From assembly GCA_033485155.1 (NCBI GenBank), contig JAWQJJ010000002.1, positions 1 to 64,000 on the forward strand: a DNA stretch of 64,000 nt, in the 5' to 3' direction. This DNA is from Methanomassiliicoccus sp. GTDB taxonomy: Archaea > Thermoplasmatota > Thermoplasmata > Methanomassiliicoccales > Methanomassiliicoccaceae. The notes under the pieces were generated by a model, which made no database searches, was not told the origin of the DNA, and saw only the letters and a program-made list of their open reading frames with translations. A program made the position numbers and the translations under genes. Numbering within the stretch: the stretch's first letter is position 1; the number at the start of each line of letters is the position of its first letter. Of this stretch, positions 35,391 to 42,974 are shown one piece after another.

Positions 35391-35466
35391 GAGCACGGGC
35401 CAGGAGCTCATACTAGTATCCACCGAGCTTACCTCCAGCGACCGTTGGGACCATCTTCGGGCGCGG

Positions 35467-36372
35467 GTGGGATACCGTCGCATGGAACATCTGGTGGTCC
35501 CAGGTCTTTACGGCGTCGGCGCTCCTTCACGGGCCTCTCCGGTCTTCGTCTCGGCCAACTACACCCTGAGTTTCGATGCGCTGAGGGTCGCGCTCCATGA
35601 CATCGACGCTTTCATCCTTGTACTGGACACCAAGGGGGTGAACGTGTGGTGTGCTGCTGGAAAAGGCTCCTTCGGGACCGATGAGCTGATCTCAAAGATA
35701 GGGAGCAGCGGCCTGGCGGAGAGGGTCGATCACCGCAGGTTGATTCTTCCCCAACTGGGCGCACCGGGAGTGGCCGCGCATGTGGTGAAGAGAGCGACTG
35801 GATTTACCGTCGAGTACGGCCCGGTCAGGGCCGGGGACATCCCTGAGTACCTTCGCCTGGGAAGGGTCACGCCGGAGATGAGGAGGGTTGCCTTCCCTCT
35901 GCGGGACCGTGCTGTCCTGGTCCCGGTGGAGGTCGTGCAATCCTTGAAATACCTCCTGCCGGCCATGGCCGTGCTGCTCCTGGTCGGTGGAACGGGGAGC
36001 ATGCTGATCGCGGTGGCGGCGGTCCTAGGGGGTACCGCCCTGTTCCCCCTTCTCCTTCCATACCTTCCCACCAAGGACTTCTCGTCCAAGGGTCTGATCC
36101 TCGGAATAGCCATATCCTTACCCTTCTCATGCGTGCATGCCCTAGACGGGCATCCGCTGTGGGGCGACATGGCCTATGGGGTAGCCATCGCCCTGCTGGT
36201 GGCTCCGGTGGTGGGCTACCTGGGCCTTAACTTCACCGGATGCTCTACCTCCACATCGAGGACTGGGGTGAGGAAGGAGATCTTCCGGTGGGTGCCCATC
36301 ATGGTCGTGATGGTGGTCGCCGGGGCGGTGCTGATGGCCGCAGTGATATCCGGCGAGATGGGGTGGTGGTGA
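35467..36372 (+). CDS. hgcA: Mercury methylation corrinoid protein HgcA
   Basis: HgcA transfers a methyl group from its corrinoid to Hg(II). The cap-helix signature NVWCAAGKGSFGT holds the cobalt-ligating Cys (residue 62 from this GTG), and five C-terminal membrane helices follow (about 158-300). The family N-terminus lies upstream: in frame, STELTSSDRWDHLRAR can be read before the GTG, and the frame is open from 35359. No ATG, GTG or TTG occurs there, but an ACG at 35395 has a GGAGG binding site 9 bases before it. Translation probably starts near 35395. Overlaps hgcB by ATGA. Confidence 0.92.
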   Translation: MGYRRMEHLVVPGLYGVGAPSRASPVFVSANYTLSFDALRVALHDIDAFILVLDTKGVNVWCAAGKGSFGTDELISKIGSSGLAERVDHRRLILPQLGAPGVAAHVVKRATGFTVEYGPVRAGDIPEYLRLGRVTPEMRRVAFPLRDRAVLVPVEVVQSLKYLLPAMAVLLLVGGTGSMLIAVAAVLGGTALFPLLLPYLPTKDFSSKGLILGIAISLPFSCVHALDGHPLWGDMAYGVAIALLVAPVVGYLGLNFTGCSTSTSRTGVRKEIFRWVPIMVVMVVAGAVLMAAVISGEMGWW

Positions 36373-36686
36373 TGATGGAGCTGCCGATGGTGGGGGTAGA
36401 CAAGACCGACGAGAACGAGGTCAATACGCTGCGTTACATCCCCGGCCGGTGCGTCAATTGCGGACGCTGTTCGGAGGTGTGCCCTCATGGGGTGTTCCGG
36501 GCCGGGGAAAAGAAGGCGGTACTGGACGAACCGGAACGATGCATGGAATGCGGCGCCTGCCAGATGAACTGCCCGGTGGGAGCGGTCCTCGTTAACTCAG
36601 GTGTAGGCTGCGCCGCGGCGATGATCAAAGCCGCCCTGACCGGGAGCAAAGAGGTGACCTGCGGCCCGGAATGCTGTGGTCGCTGA
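36372..36686 (+). CDS. hgcB: Mercury methylation ferredoxin HgcB
   Basis: A 104-residue ferredoxin that reduces HgcA. Two 4Fe-4S motifs are complete: Cys27, 30, 33, 37 and Cys57, 60, 63, 67. The C-terminal vicinal pair Cys101-Cys102 (PECCGR), which is characteristic of HgcB and thought to bind mercury, is present, with an additional Cys97. The ATG at 36372 overlaps the hgcA stop. Together with hgcA this meets the known requirement for mercury methylation. Confidence 0.95.
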   Translation: MMELPMVGVDKTDENEVNTLRYIPGRCVNCGRCSEVCPHGVFRAGEKKAVLDEPERCMECGACQMNCPVGAVLVNSGVGCAAAMIKAALTGSKEVTCGPECCGR

Positions 36687-36693
36687 TAAGGGC

Positions 36694-37272
36694 TCAAGGC
36701 CGGTTATCACCGGTAGCCGGAAAAGCCGCCCCCCGCAGCCTTCTCCACCTCAGCTCCTCCCTCACCGCAAGGTACTGCACGAGATTGTAGGCCAGTGATA
36801 CGACCGAGATGATGATGCTCAGCAGCATGATGTCCTTCACCAGGTCGTTGGTGATCCATAAGAAGGCGCCGCTGACCGGCCCGAGCAGATAGTCCAGCAA
36901 CGAGGGTACGTCGAAGGGGAACACCGCCAGCAGGTAGGTCGTGGCGATCACGAACAGAACCGAGCCGATGACGTCCGCCAGACGCCCGAGGTTACGGTTG
37001 GCGGTGAAGGCACGAAGAAGGGCCGGGAAGATGCCATATAGCAGCGAACCGTACAGCAGAAGCTGTTCCAGCGGACCGAACTTCTCGGTGAAGAAGCCAG
37101 CCCCGCTCGTCTGGATGTCGATGAGTATGACGAAGAACAAAAGGACGAAGAATATTCCCACGATGTTGCCTATACGCTCGCCCGTCCCGAGCATATTGCG
37201 GTCGGCTTCACGGGCCACCCTCCGATACCACCAGCCCTTCTGGCGATGGGGCTGGGGTGCTTCCGTCACCAT
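36694..37272 (-). CDS. Four-helix membrane protein, unknown function
   Basis: A 192-residue protein with four hydrophobic helices in about residues 35-170 (IVGIFFVLLFFVILIDI, LLLYGSLLYGIFPALL, VIGSVLFVIATTYLLAVF, IMLLSIIISVVSLAYNLV), a basic N-terminal tail and a basic C-terminal tail. No family is recognised. It converges with hgcB and is divergent from the APC permease. Confidence 0.6.
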   Translation of the reverse strand: MVTEAPQPHRQKGWWYRRVAREADRNMLGTGERIGNIVGIFFVLLFFVILIDIQTSGAGFFTEKFGPLEQLLLYGSLLYGIFPALLRAFTANRNLGRLADVIGSVLFVIATTYLLAVFPFDVPSLLDYLLGPVSGAFLWITNDLVKDIMLLSIIISVVSLAYNLVQYLAVREELRWRRLRGAAFPATGDNRP

Positions 37273-37352
37273 ACAATGGGCTTAATGGCGATGGGGCTAA
37301 AAATACCCGACCACGGGCCGGTATATATCCTTGGTTGACCTTTTTCAATCTG

Positions 37353-38606
37353 ATGGTCCAAGGACTGCGCAGGGAGGTAGGTCTGTTCGGGGCGGTCGCT
37401 TATGGCGTGGGGACCATCCTGGGAGCGGGGGTCTATGCTCTCATCGGAGTGGCCGCCGGGGCAGCCGGGAACGCGGTCTGGCTATCCTTTGCCATTGCCG
37501 CTGGCATCGCTCTTTTCAGCGGCCTCAGCTATGCCAAGTTGGCCTCCATCCTACCGGCCAGCGGGGCCGAGTACGTGTACGTGGAGCAGGCCTTCGGCTC
37601 CCGTTTCTGGGCCTTCATCGTCGGGTGGCTTGTGCTCATCTCCAGCATAATCTCCGGGGCGGCGGTGGCGTTGGGTTTCGGCGGGTATCTCTTCAGCCTG
37701 CTGGGGGTGCCAGTTGCAGTGGGGGCGACGGCCCTCATCCTGGTCATGGCCACCATCAACTACATAGGGATCAAGGAATCACTCACCGTCAACGTTATCC
37801 TTACGCTCACCGAACTCCTGGGTGTCGTTGTGGTCATCGTCCTGGGCGCGGGTTACCTGGGGACGGTTGATTACACCGAGGCGCCCAATGGCTTGACCGG
37901 AGTCATCGGGGCGGTGGGACTGATCTTCTTCGCGTTCATCGGGTTCGAGGGCCTGGTTAAGATCGGTGACGAGGCCAAGGATCCTCAGAGGACCATCCCC
38001 CGGGCCTTGTTGCTCTCCCTCCTGATCACCGCGGTGTTGTACGTGCTGATCGCCCTGTCAGTGGTCAGCATCTTGCCCTACCAAGATCTTGCAGCATCCT
38101 CATCTCCTCTTTCTGATGTGGCTCTAGCCGCTTCGGGACAAGGGGCCTCCCTGCTCCTATCGGGCATCGCCCTGCTATCCACCGCCAACACGGTGCTCAT
38201 AATCCTCATCGCGTCCTCCCGCATCGCCTACGGCATGTCGGTGCGATCAGCGCTGCCCAGGTTCCTGTCGGATGTCCATCCGGGAAGGGGGACTCCTCTA
38301 GCGGCCATCGTTCTGACCACTGGGGCATCCCTTCTGTTCTGTTTCTTGGGAGGTATCGAGCTGACCGCCAACGTGGCGAACTTCACGATCTTCCTGGTCT
38401 TCCTGGCGGTCAACATGGCAGTAATCCAATTCTCCCGCAAGGGCCTGCCTATGGGAAGAGGGTATGTCCTCTCCGCGGCGGTGGGTTCCCTGGCCTCGCT
38501 GGCGATGCTGACTCAGTTCCAATGGGAGATCGTCGCCCTGTCCATCCTTCTTACCCTGGCGGGGGCCGGGACGTTCTATCTGGTGGAAAAGAAGGATGAC
38601 CTATAG
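37353..38606 (+). CDS. APC superfamily amino acid permease
   Basis: A 417-residue transporter with about 12 membrane helices. The family signature in helix 1, VAYGVGTILGAGVYALIG, contains the unwound Gly-rich substrate site. Helix 6 is the typical GLIFFAFIGFEGLVKIGDEA. It probably imports amino acids or polyamines by proton or sodium coupling. The ATG at 37353 puts the first helix 12 residues in. Its 3' end overlaps the 3' end of the GNAT gene by six bases. Confidence 0.88.
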   Translation: MVQGLRREVGLFGAVAYGVGTILGAGVYALIGVAAGAAGNAVWLSFAIAAGIALFSGLSYAKLASILPASGAEYVYVEQAFGSRFWAFIVGWLVLISSIISGAAVALGFGGYLFSLLGVPVAVGATALILVMATINYIGIKESLTVNVILTLTELLGVVVVIVLGAGYLGTVDYTEAPNGLTGVIGAVGLIFFAFIGFEGLVKIGDEAKDPQRTIPRALLLSLLITAVLYVLIALSVVSILPYQDLAASSSPLSDVALAASGQGASLLLSGIALLSTANTVLIILIASSRIAYGMSVRSALPRFLSDVHPGRGTPLAAIVLTTGASLLFCFLGGIELTANVANFTIFLVFLAVNMAVIQFSRKGLPMGRGYVLSAAVGSLASLAMLTQFQWEIVALSILLTLAGAGTFYLVEKKDDL

Positions 38607-39062
38607 TCGTCGGACCATCTCGTGGTACGGCAGGGAATCCCCGTCTCCAAGGTCATGGGACCGCTCGGCGACAAGCGCGAAGCCCATGTGCTCATAGACC
38701 TCCCTTGACACCACCGAGGCATCGAGGCGAACGGCCTTCAGCCCGTTCTTTCGGGCTCCCTCTAGCAACGCCTCCATGAGGCGGCCTCCGATGCCTCTTC
38801 CCTGCTCGTCCGGCTCGACGAACACCCTGGTGATCAAGTCCCCGCGCAGCGTGGCCGTGCCGATGATAATATTCTTCTGGACCGCCACGAGCGAAATGCC
38901 TTCTCGTAGGTCTCCAATGATCTCTCCCTCTCCGTGGTAGCGAATGAAGAACTCTATGGCTCTTGGAGAGTAGACTCCGTGATAAGAGGTACGTATGGTC
39001 CTTTCCACCAATGCTTGTACCTCGGGTACATCGCTCAGGGCCATAGGGCGAAGATTGACCAT
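38601..39062 (-). CDS. GNAT family N-acetyltransferase
   Basis: A 153-residue acetyltransferase with the acetyl-CoA loop VEPDEQGRGIGGRLME (about 83-98) and the C-terminal YEHMGFALVAER strand. The N-terminus LRPMALSDVPEVQALV is typical. It transfers an acetyl group to an amine of an unknown substrate. It converges with the permease gene. Confidence 0.85.
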   Translation of the reverse strand: MVNLRPMALSDVPEVQALVERTIRTSYHGVYSPRAIEFFIRYHGEGEIIGDLREGISLVAVQKNIIIGTATLRGDLITRVFVEPDEQGRGIGGRLMEALLEGARKNGLKAVRLDASVVSREVYEHMGFALVAERSHDLGDGDSLPYHEMVRRL

Positions 39063-39147
39063 CTGGGCATCCTCACTGAAGGCATATCTTCCCCCCTCTC
39101 GATAGAGTTATCTATGGAGGGGTCTCAATCAAAGGTCAGGAACTTCC

Positions 39148-39696
39148 ATGCAGGATTACAATATCTTGGTGACCTTCCATCCGAACAGCAAGGCCAAGGC
39201 CGAGGAAGAGATCATCCAGCGGCTCAGGGACAACGACATTCCTCTGGAAGACATGATCGAGTCCTCGGTCAGCGGTCTTGTGCTGCTGAGAGTGACCGGA
39301 GATGGGAAGGATGCAGTGAGGAAGATCCGCGCATTCTCCATTAGATTTCCAGAGGTGTTCCAGCACACCCATCACTGGACTCCGGTGGAGGAGTGGGTGA
39401 GCTCCGACCCGGAGGCCATGATAGAGGCGGCGAGACGGTTCGGGGAACGGATCAGAGACCAGGACCGCTGGAAGATGGAGCTCCATAAACGGCATTATGA
39501 AGGAGGTTCCAATCTGGACCTGGTCAAGATGCTCACAGAGCCGATCGACCGGGGCATCGTGGACCTCGAACAGCCGGAACTGGTGCTGGAAGTGGATATC
39601 ATCAGCGGGTTCGCTGGATTTAGTCTGCTCAGCGAGGAGGAGCGCCTCGACATCAATCAGGTGCGCTCGCTCATTGGCCTGGCTCGGATCCACTAA
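39148..39696 (+). CDS. THUMP-domain protein
   Basis: A 182-residue protein. The segment about 50-182 has the THUMP-like pattern, with MELHKRHYEGGSNLDLVKML and VLEVDIISGFAGFSLL. THUMP domains bind tRNA and usually sit beside a modification enzyme. Here the domain stands alone, as in the archaeal relatives of Tan1, which helps the tRNA acetyltransferase. A GNAT gene lies divergently upstream, but I cannot link the two. Confidence 0.7.
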   Translation: MQDYNILVTFHPNSKAKAEEEIIQRLRDNDIPLEDMIESSVSGLVLLRVTGDGKDAVRKIRAFSIRFPEVFQHTHHWTPVEEWVSSDPEAMIEAARRFGERIRDQDRWKMELHKRHYEGGSNLDLVKMLTEPIDRGIVDLEQPELVLEVDIISGFAGFSLLSEEERLDINQVRSLIGLARIH

Positions 39697-39811
39697 CATC
39701 GGCCTGAAGGATGGTGGCGAGGACCGGGGAACCACCTTGCCTGCATCCGGGGCGCGCTCGCGCTTCCCTGCTCAGCACCTCTCCAGAGATCGCTTTGCCT
39801 GCGTATCCGCC

Positions 39812-39937
39812 CTAGGACGATCCCTCACCGAAGGCATATTGGTTCAGCCTCCATCCATGAGCTTTGTTGCAGGCTCGACAGACGAACATAGGGTCTCGCT
39901 GGCGGGGGAAGGACCCAAGACGCCCCTTTATGTTCAT
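39812..39937 (-). CDS. Possible mini-protein with a CxxC motif
   Basis: A 41-codon frame starts at ATG 39937 and ends at 39812. It reads protein-like in its second half (MFVCRACNKAHGWRLNQYAF), with Cys-x-x-Cys and a nearby His that would suit a small zinc knuckle. The ribosome binding site (GAGGG) is only two bases from the start and no TATA box is seen, so it could be chance or the remnant of a larger zinc-ribbon protein. Confidence 0.28.
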   Translation of the reverse strand: MNIKGRLGSFPRQRDPMFVCRACNKAHGWRLNQYAFGEGSS

Positions 39938-40133
39938 AGCCCTCAGGTGGCCATCATTCTCTTCAGGGCCGAATCATTCCCTTCTCGTGGTCTCCGGACT
40001 TGGATGTTGCCATGAGGAAAACCGGCCCCGACTCTCGAAAAATCAGATGAAACGACGTTAATATCGGTCCCGCTTTATGCTGGCAAATCGGTAAATCTCA
40101 TCCTTAGCCAGACATATTAATGCTTCACTGGGT
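39938..40133. other. Intergenic stretch upstream of the corrinoid operon
   Basis: No gene is recognised. The sequence turns AT-rich from about 40040 on, consistent with promoter DNA for the operon starting at 40255. Confidence 0.4.
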
Positions 40134-40155
40134 AATGGATGGAGTATCCATCCAT
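40134..40155 (+). promoter_or_regulatory. Perfect 8-bp inverted repeat, candidate operator
   Basis: ATGGATGG (40135-40142) and CCATCCAT (40148-40155) flank AGTAT. The symmetry is exact and lies about 100 bases before the corrinoid gene, within AT-rich DNA. It could be an operator or the base of a leader RNA hairpin. Confidence 0.5.
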
Positions 40156-40209
40156 AACAATCATTAATACTAATCTTGAAGTTTCTCGTGGTAAGGGGAA
40201 TCAGCCTCG

Positions 40210-40233
40210 AACCCGCTTTCTAGGATTCGGGTT
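40210..40233 (+). promoter_or_regulatory. Leader hairpin just before the corrinoid gene binding site
   Basis: AACCCG (40210-40215) pairs with CGGGTT (40228-40233) across a 12-base loop. It ends 12 bases before the AGGTGG ribosome binding site, so it could influence translation of the first corrinoid protein. Confidence 0.4.
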
Positions 40234-40254
40234 TAAGACTTGCTAGGTGGATAT

Positions 40255-40896
40255 ATGTCGAACAAAGACGAAGTGTTGAGTGGATTAGAGCACGCTATCG
40301 TGAACGGCAAGAAGGCGGACGCGGCCAAGATCGCCAATGAAGTGATCTCCAGCGGCGTGAAGCCTCTTGATGCGATCGATAACGGCCTTATCAAGGGAAT
40401 GATGGTCGTTGGCGAGAAGTACGCCGCCCACACCATCTTCCTTCCCCAGGTACTGCTGGCTGCTGACGCCATGTACGGCGCATTGGATATCCTTCTGCCT
40501 CATATTCCGAGGGAAGCTGCGGCCAAGAGGGTAGAGATGGTCATTGGCGTCGTGGAGGGCGATGTCCACGACATCGGCAAGAACATCGTGAAGACCATGT
40601 TCACAGCTGCCGGTTTCAACGTCCATGATGTCGGGAGGGACGTGCCTGCCGATTCCTTTGTCACCAACGCCCGGTCGGTAAACGCTCAGGTGCTTGCGAT
40701 GAGCACCCTGATGACCCCGACCATGGACTCGATGAAGGCCACCGTGGACGCCATGGTGGAGGAAGGTCTCCGCTCCAAGCTGAAGATCATCATCGGCGGC
40801 GCGCCGACGTCCCAGGAGTTCGCCGACGAGATCGGTGCGGACATGCACGCCGTGAACGCCCAGGACGCTGTGGCCAAGGTCAAGGCCGCGATGTAA
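40255..40896 (+). CDS. Corrinoid (methyltransferase) protein, MtbC/MttC type, copy 1
   Basis: A 213-residue cobalamin-binding methyl carrier. The N-terminal helical cap (about 1-85, with FLPQVLLAADAMYGALD) shields the cofactor, and the Rossmann-like domain has the lower ligand His105 in EGDVHDIGKNIV. The distal loops AMSTLMTPTM and IIGGAPTS are also intact. Such proteins accept a methyl group from a substrate methyltransferase and pass it to an MtaA/MtbA-type enzyme. The ATG at 40255 with AGGTGG is preferred. The MtaA-like gene follows by 12 bases. Confidence 0.93.
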   Translation: MSNKDEVLSGLEHAIVNGKKADAAKIANEVISSGVKPLDAIDNGLIKGMMVVGEKYAAHTIFLPQVLLAADAMYGALDILLPHIPREAAAKRVEMVIGVVEGDVHDIGKNIVKTMFTAAGFNVHDVGRDVPADSFVTNARSVNAQVLAMSTLMTPTMDSMKATVDAMVEEGLRSKLKIIIGGAPTSQEFADEIGADMHAVNAQDAVAKVKAAM

Positions 40897-40908
40897 GGAG
40901 GTTAAAAC

Positions 40909-42018
40909 ATGGCAGACACAATGAACCACATCGAAAGGGATGTCGCCGCGCTCAGCAACAAGCCGGCCGACCGCCTGCCCGTATATCCGCTCGCAATGGG
41001 GGTTTGCCGCAGGCTCGTCAACGGATCGGGGATCACCTATCACGACTGGGTTACCGACCCCAAGCGGTTCGCCAGCGCCTTCATCGCTGGTCAGAGGTAC
41101 TTCGACTTTGACTTCGCCATCGGCCTGATGGACCTGTCGGTCATGGCCGGGGACCTCGGCTCCCATGTCCGTATGGACGAGCAGAACACCCCGTTCGTCG
41201 ACGACCCGGTCATCAAGACTGTGGAGGACTATGAGAAGATCGAGGTTCCCAACATCAACGACCCAAAGAGCCGGTCCAACATCCTGGTGAAGGGTACCGG
41301 GATGTTCGTCAAGGAGCTTGCTTCCGAGGTCATAACCGCCGCTTTCCTTGAAGGACCTCTGCTGGCCCTAACTCAGAGCAGGGGCGCGGAGTTCGTCTTC
41401 AAGGACATGTACGACAACGAGTCCTCCCGCGCCGCCGTCCACAAGGCCCTGGAGATCATCACCGATTACGACAAGGAGATGGTCAAGGCCTTCGCCCAGG
41501 AGAAGCCTGCTGGCCTGGTTTGGGACTACCTATGGGGTTCCTACTCTTGCCTCGGCGACAAGGAGTACGACGAGTTCGAGGGCCAGCACAAGTACGCCGG
41601 CTGCCTGAACGAGCTCGTGGTCAAGGAAGGTATGGCCAACTGCGTGCACAACTGCGCCGACCTGCCTCACCTGGACACCCAGGTGACGAAGTTCAAGTCG
41701 ACCATCTACAGCATGGCTTACTACCCGCTGATCCCTGGAAGCCCCTCCGCTAAGGAAGTCATCGCCAAGGGCTACTCCGACAACTGCCTGATGGCTGGCA
41801 ACATCGATCCCCAGGGATATGTGCGCTGGACCCCCGAAAAGATGCAGAAGACCACAATGAACCTCTGCAACGAGGTCGTCAAGGCCCTCAAGGACCGTGG
41901 TCTCGGAGCCAGGTACTGCATCGCTTCCGGTTGCGAGGTCCCGCCCGCGCTCTCCACCAAGATGGAGAACATCAAGATCTGCAACGACACCGTCAAGCAG
42001 TATGGTACCTTCGCTTGA
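40909..42018 (+). CDS. Methylcobamide:CoM methyltransferase-like protein (MtaA/MtbA/UroD family)
   Basis: A 369-residue TIM-barrel protein of the uroporphyrinogen decarboxylase/MtaA superfamily. The zinc ligands known from MtaA and MtbA are present as His247-x-Cys249 (VHNCADLPHL) and Cys342 (ASGCEVPP). This supports transfer of a methyl group from a corrinoid protein to a thiol, normally coenzyme M. It has a strong AAGGAGGT binding site and follows the first corrinoid gene. It is 20-40 residues longer than usual MtaA/MtbA, so the acceptor might differ. No substrate-side methyltransferase gene is beside it. Confidence 0.88.
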   Translation: MADTMNHIERDVAALSNKPADRLPVYPLAMGVCRRLVNGSGITYHDWVTDPKRFASAFIAGQRYFDFDFAIGLMDLSVMAGDLGSHVRMDEQNTPFVDDPVIKTVEDYEKIEVPNINDPKSRSNILVKGTGMFVKELASEVITAAFLEGPLLALTQSRGAEFVFKDMYDNESSRAAVHKALEIITDYDKEMVKAFAQEKPAGLVWDYLWGSYSCLGDKEYDEFEGQHKYAGCLNELVVKEGMANCVHNCADLPHLDTQVTKFKSTIYSMAYYPLIPGSPSAKEVIAKGYSDNCLMAGNIDPQGYVRWTPEKMQKTTMNLCNEVVKALKDRGLGARYCIASGCEVPPALSTKMENIKICNDTVKQYGTFA

Positions 42019-42045
42019 AGATGGTCTCAACTCCAAACCTCTTCC

Positions 42046-42070
42046 AATCTTTTCTCTACCTTTTTCTTTC
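42046..42070 (+). terminator. T-rich terminator after the methyltransferase gene
   Basis: Two runs of pyrimidines, caatcttttctctacc and tttttctttc, follow the stop codon by about 30 bases. This suggests that transcription of the first corrinoid-methyltransferase pair ends here and that the second corrinoid gene has its own promoter. Confidence 0.5.
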
Positions 42071-42174
42071 ACCCCCCTTCAATGCTTCTTTGGCAGTTCC
42101 AGTTGCCATAGGAGTCGGGTTTCGATCACTTATTTCCGTGCTAAGGGTTAATATCAGATTCCTGCATCTCCGAA

Positions 42175-42202
42175 CCGGGAGGGCCGGGGCACCCCATCCC
42201 GG
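42175..42202 (+). promoter_or_regulatory. GC-rich hairpin in the leader of the second corrinoid gene
   Basis: CCGGGA (42175-42180) and TCCCGG (42197-42202) can pair, and inside them GGGG and CCCC add a second stem. The structure lies 22 bases before the ATG. A TTAATA-rich stretch upstream (around 42148) may be the promoter. Confidence 0.4.
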
Positions 42203-42224
42203 CGTTCAAGGACACTGATGGCTC

Positions 42225-42881
42225 ATGGACAGAAATGCGCGCATAATCGCCGGGCTCGAGCACGCAGTGGTCTCCGGAAAAAAGGAAGATTCCGTACGGC
42301 ATGCGCGCAACGCTTTGAAGAATGGCGTCTCGGCCATGGACGCGATTGATAACGGCTTGATCAAGGGCATGACGATCATAGGTGACCGCTATTCCCAGCA
42401 CAAGATCTTTCTCCCCCAGGTATTGCTCGCCGCGGATGCCATGTACGCGGCGCTGGACATCCTTTTGCCACATCTTTCGGTGGAAGCAGTGGGTGAGCGG
42501 GCGGTGATCGTCATCGGCGTCGTGGAGGGCGATGTCCATGACATCGGCAAGAACATCGTAAAGGCCATGATGGTGGCGGCTGGTTACGACGTTCGCGACC
42601 TTGGAAAGGACCAGCCCGAGGACGCTTTCGTCCGTGAGGCAAAGCTCACTAAGGCGTCCATCGTGGCCATGAGCACCCTGATGACCCCGACCATGGACTC
42701 GATGAAGACTACCATCGACGCCATGGTGGAGGACGGCGTGCGGACGCAAACCCTCATAATGGTCGGAGGTCCGCCCACCTCCCAGGAGGCCGCCGACGAG
42801 ATGGGGGCGGACCTCTATGCGATGAACGCACAGGAGGCGGTCGCCAGGATAAGGTCGGCCCTCGCGACTAAGAAGAAATGA
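42225..42881 (+). CDS. Corrinoid (methyltransferase) protein, MtbC/MttC type, copy 2
   Basis: A 218-residue paralogue of the protein at 40255. The lower-ligand His105 in EGDVHDIGKNIV and the loops AMSTLMTPTMDSMK and MVGGPPTS are conserved. The two copies are alike in length and motifs but differ in the cap, for instance SVRHARNALKNG here against AAKIANEVISSG there. They may serve different partner enzymes with one MtaA-like acceptor. Confidence 0.92.
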   Translation: MDRNARIIAGLEHAVVSGKKEDSVRHARNALKNGVSAMDAIDNGLIKGMTIIGDRYSQHKIFLPQVLLAADAMYAALDILLPHLSVEAVGERAVIVIGVVEGDVHDIGKNIVKAMMVAAGYDVRDLGKDQPEDAFVREAKLTKASIVAMSTLMTPTMDSMKTTIDAMVEDGVRTQTLIMVGGPPTSQEAADEMGADLYAMNAQEAVARIRSALATKKK

Positions 42882-42974
42882 CTCCCGGACACCGTCTTGT
42901 CGACGGGGAATGCCCTTTCCTGGCAGTCGATAATCACAAGAAGGTCTGCAGGAAGAGAGTTAAGCGAGGTGGAG

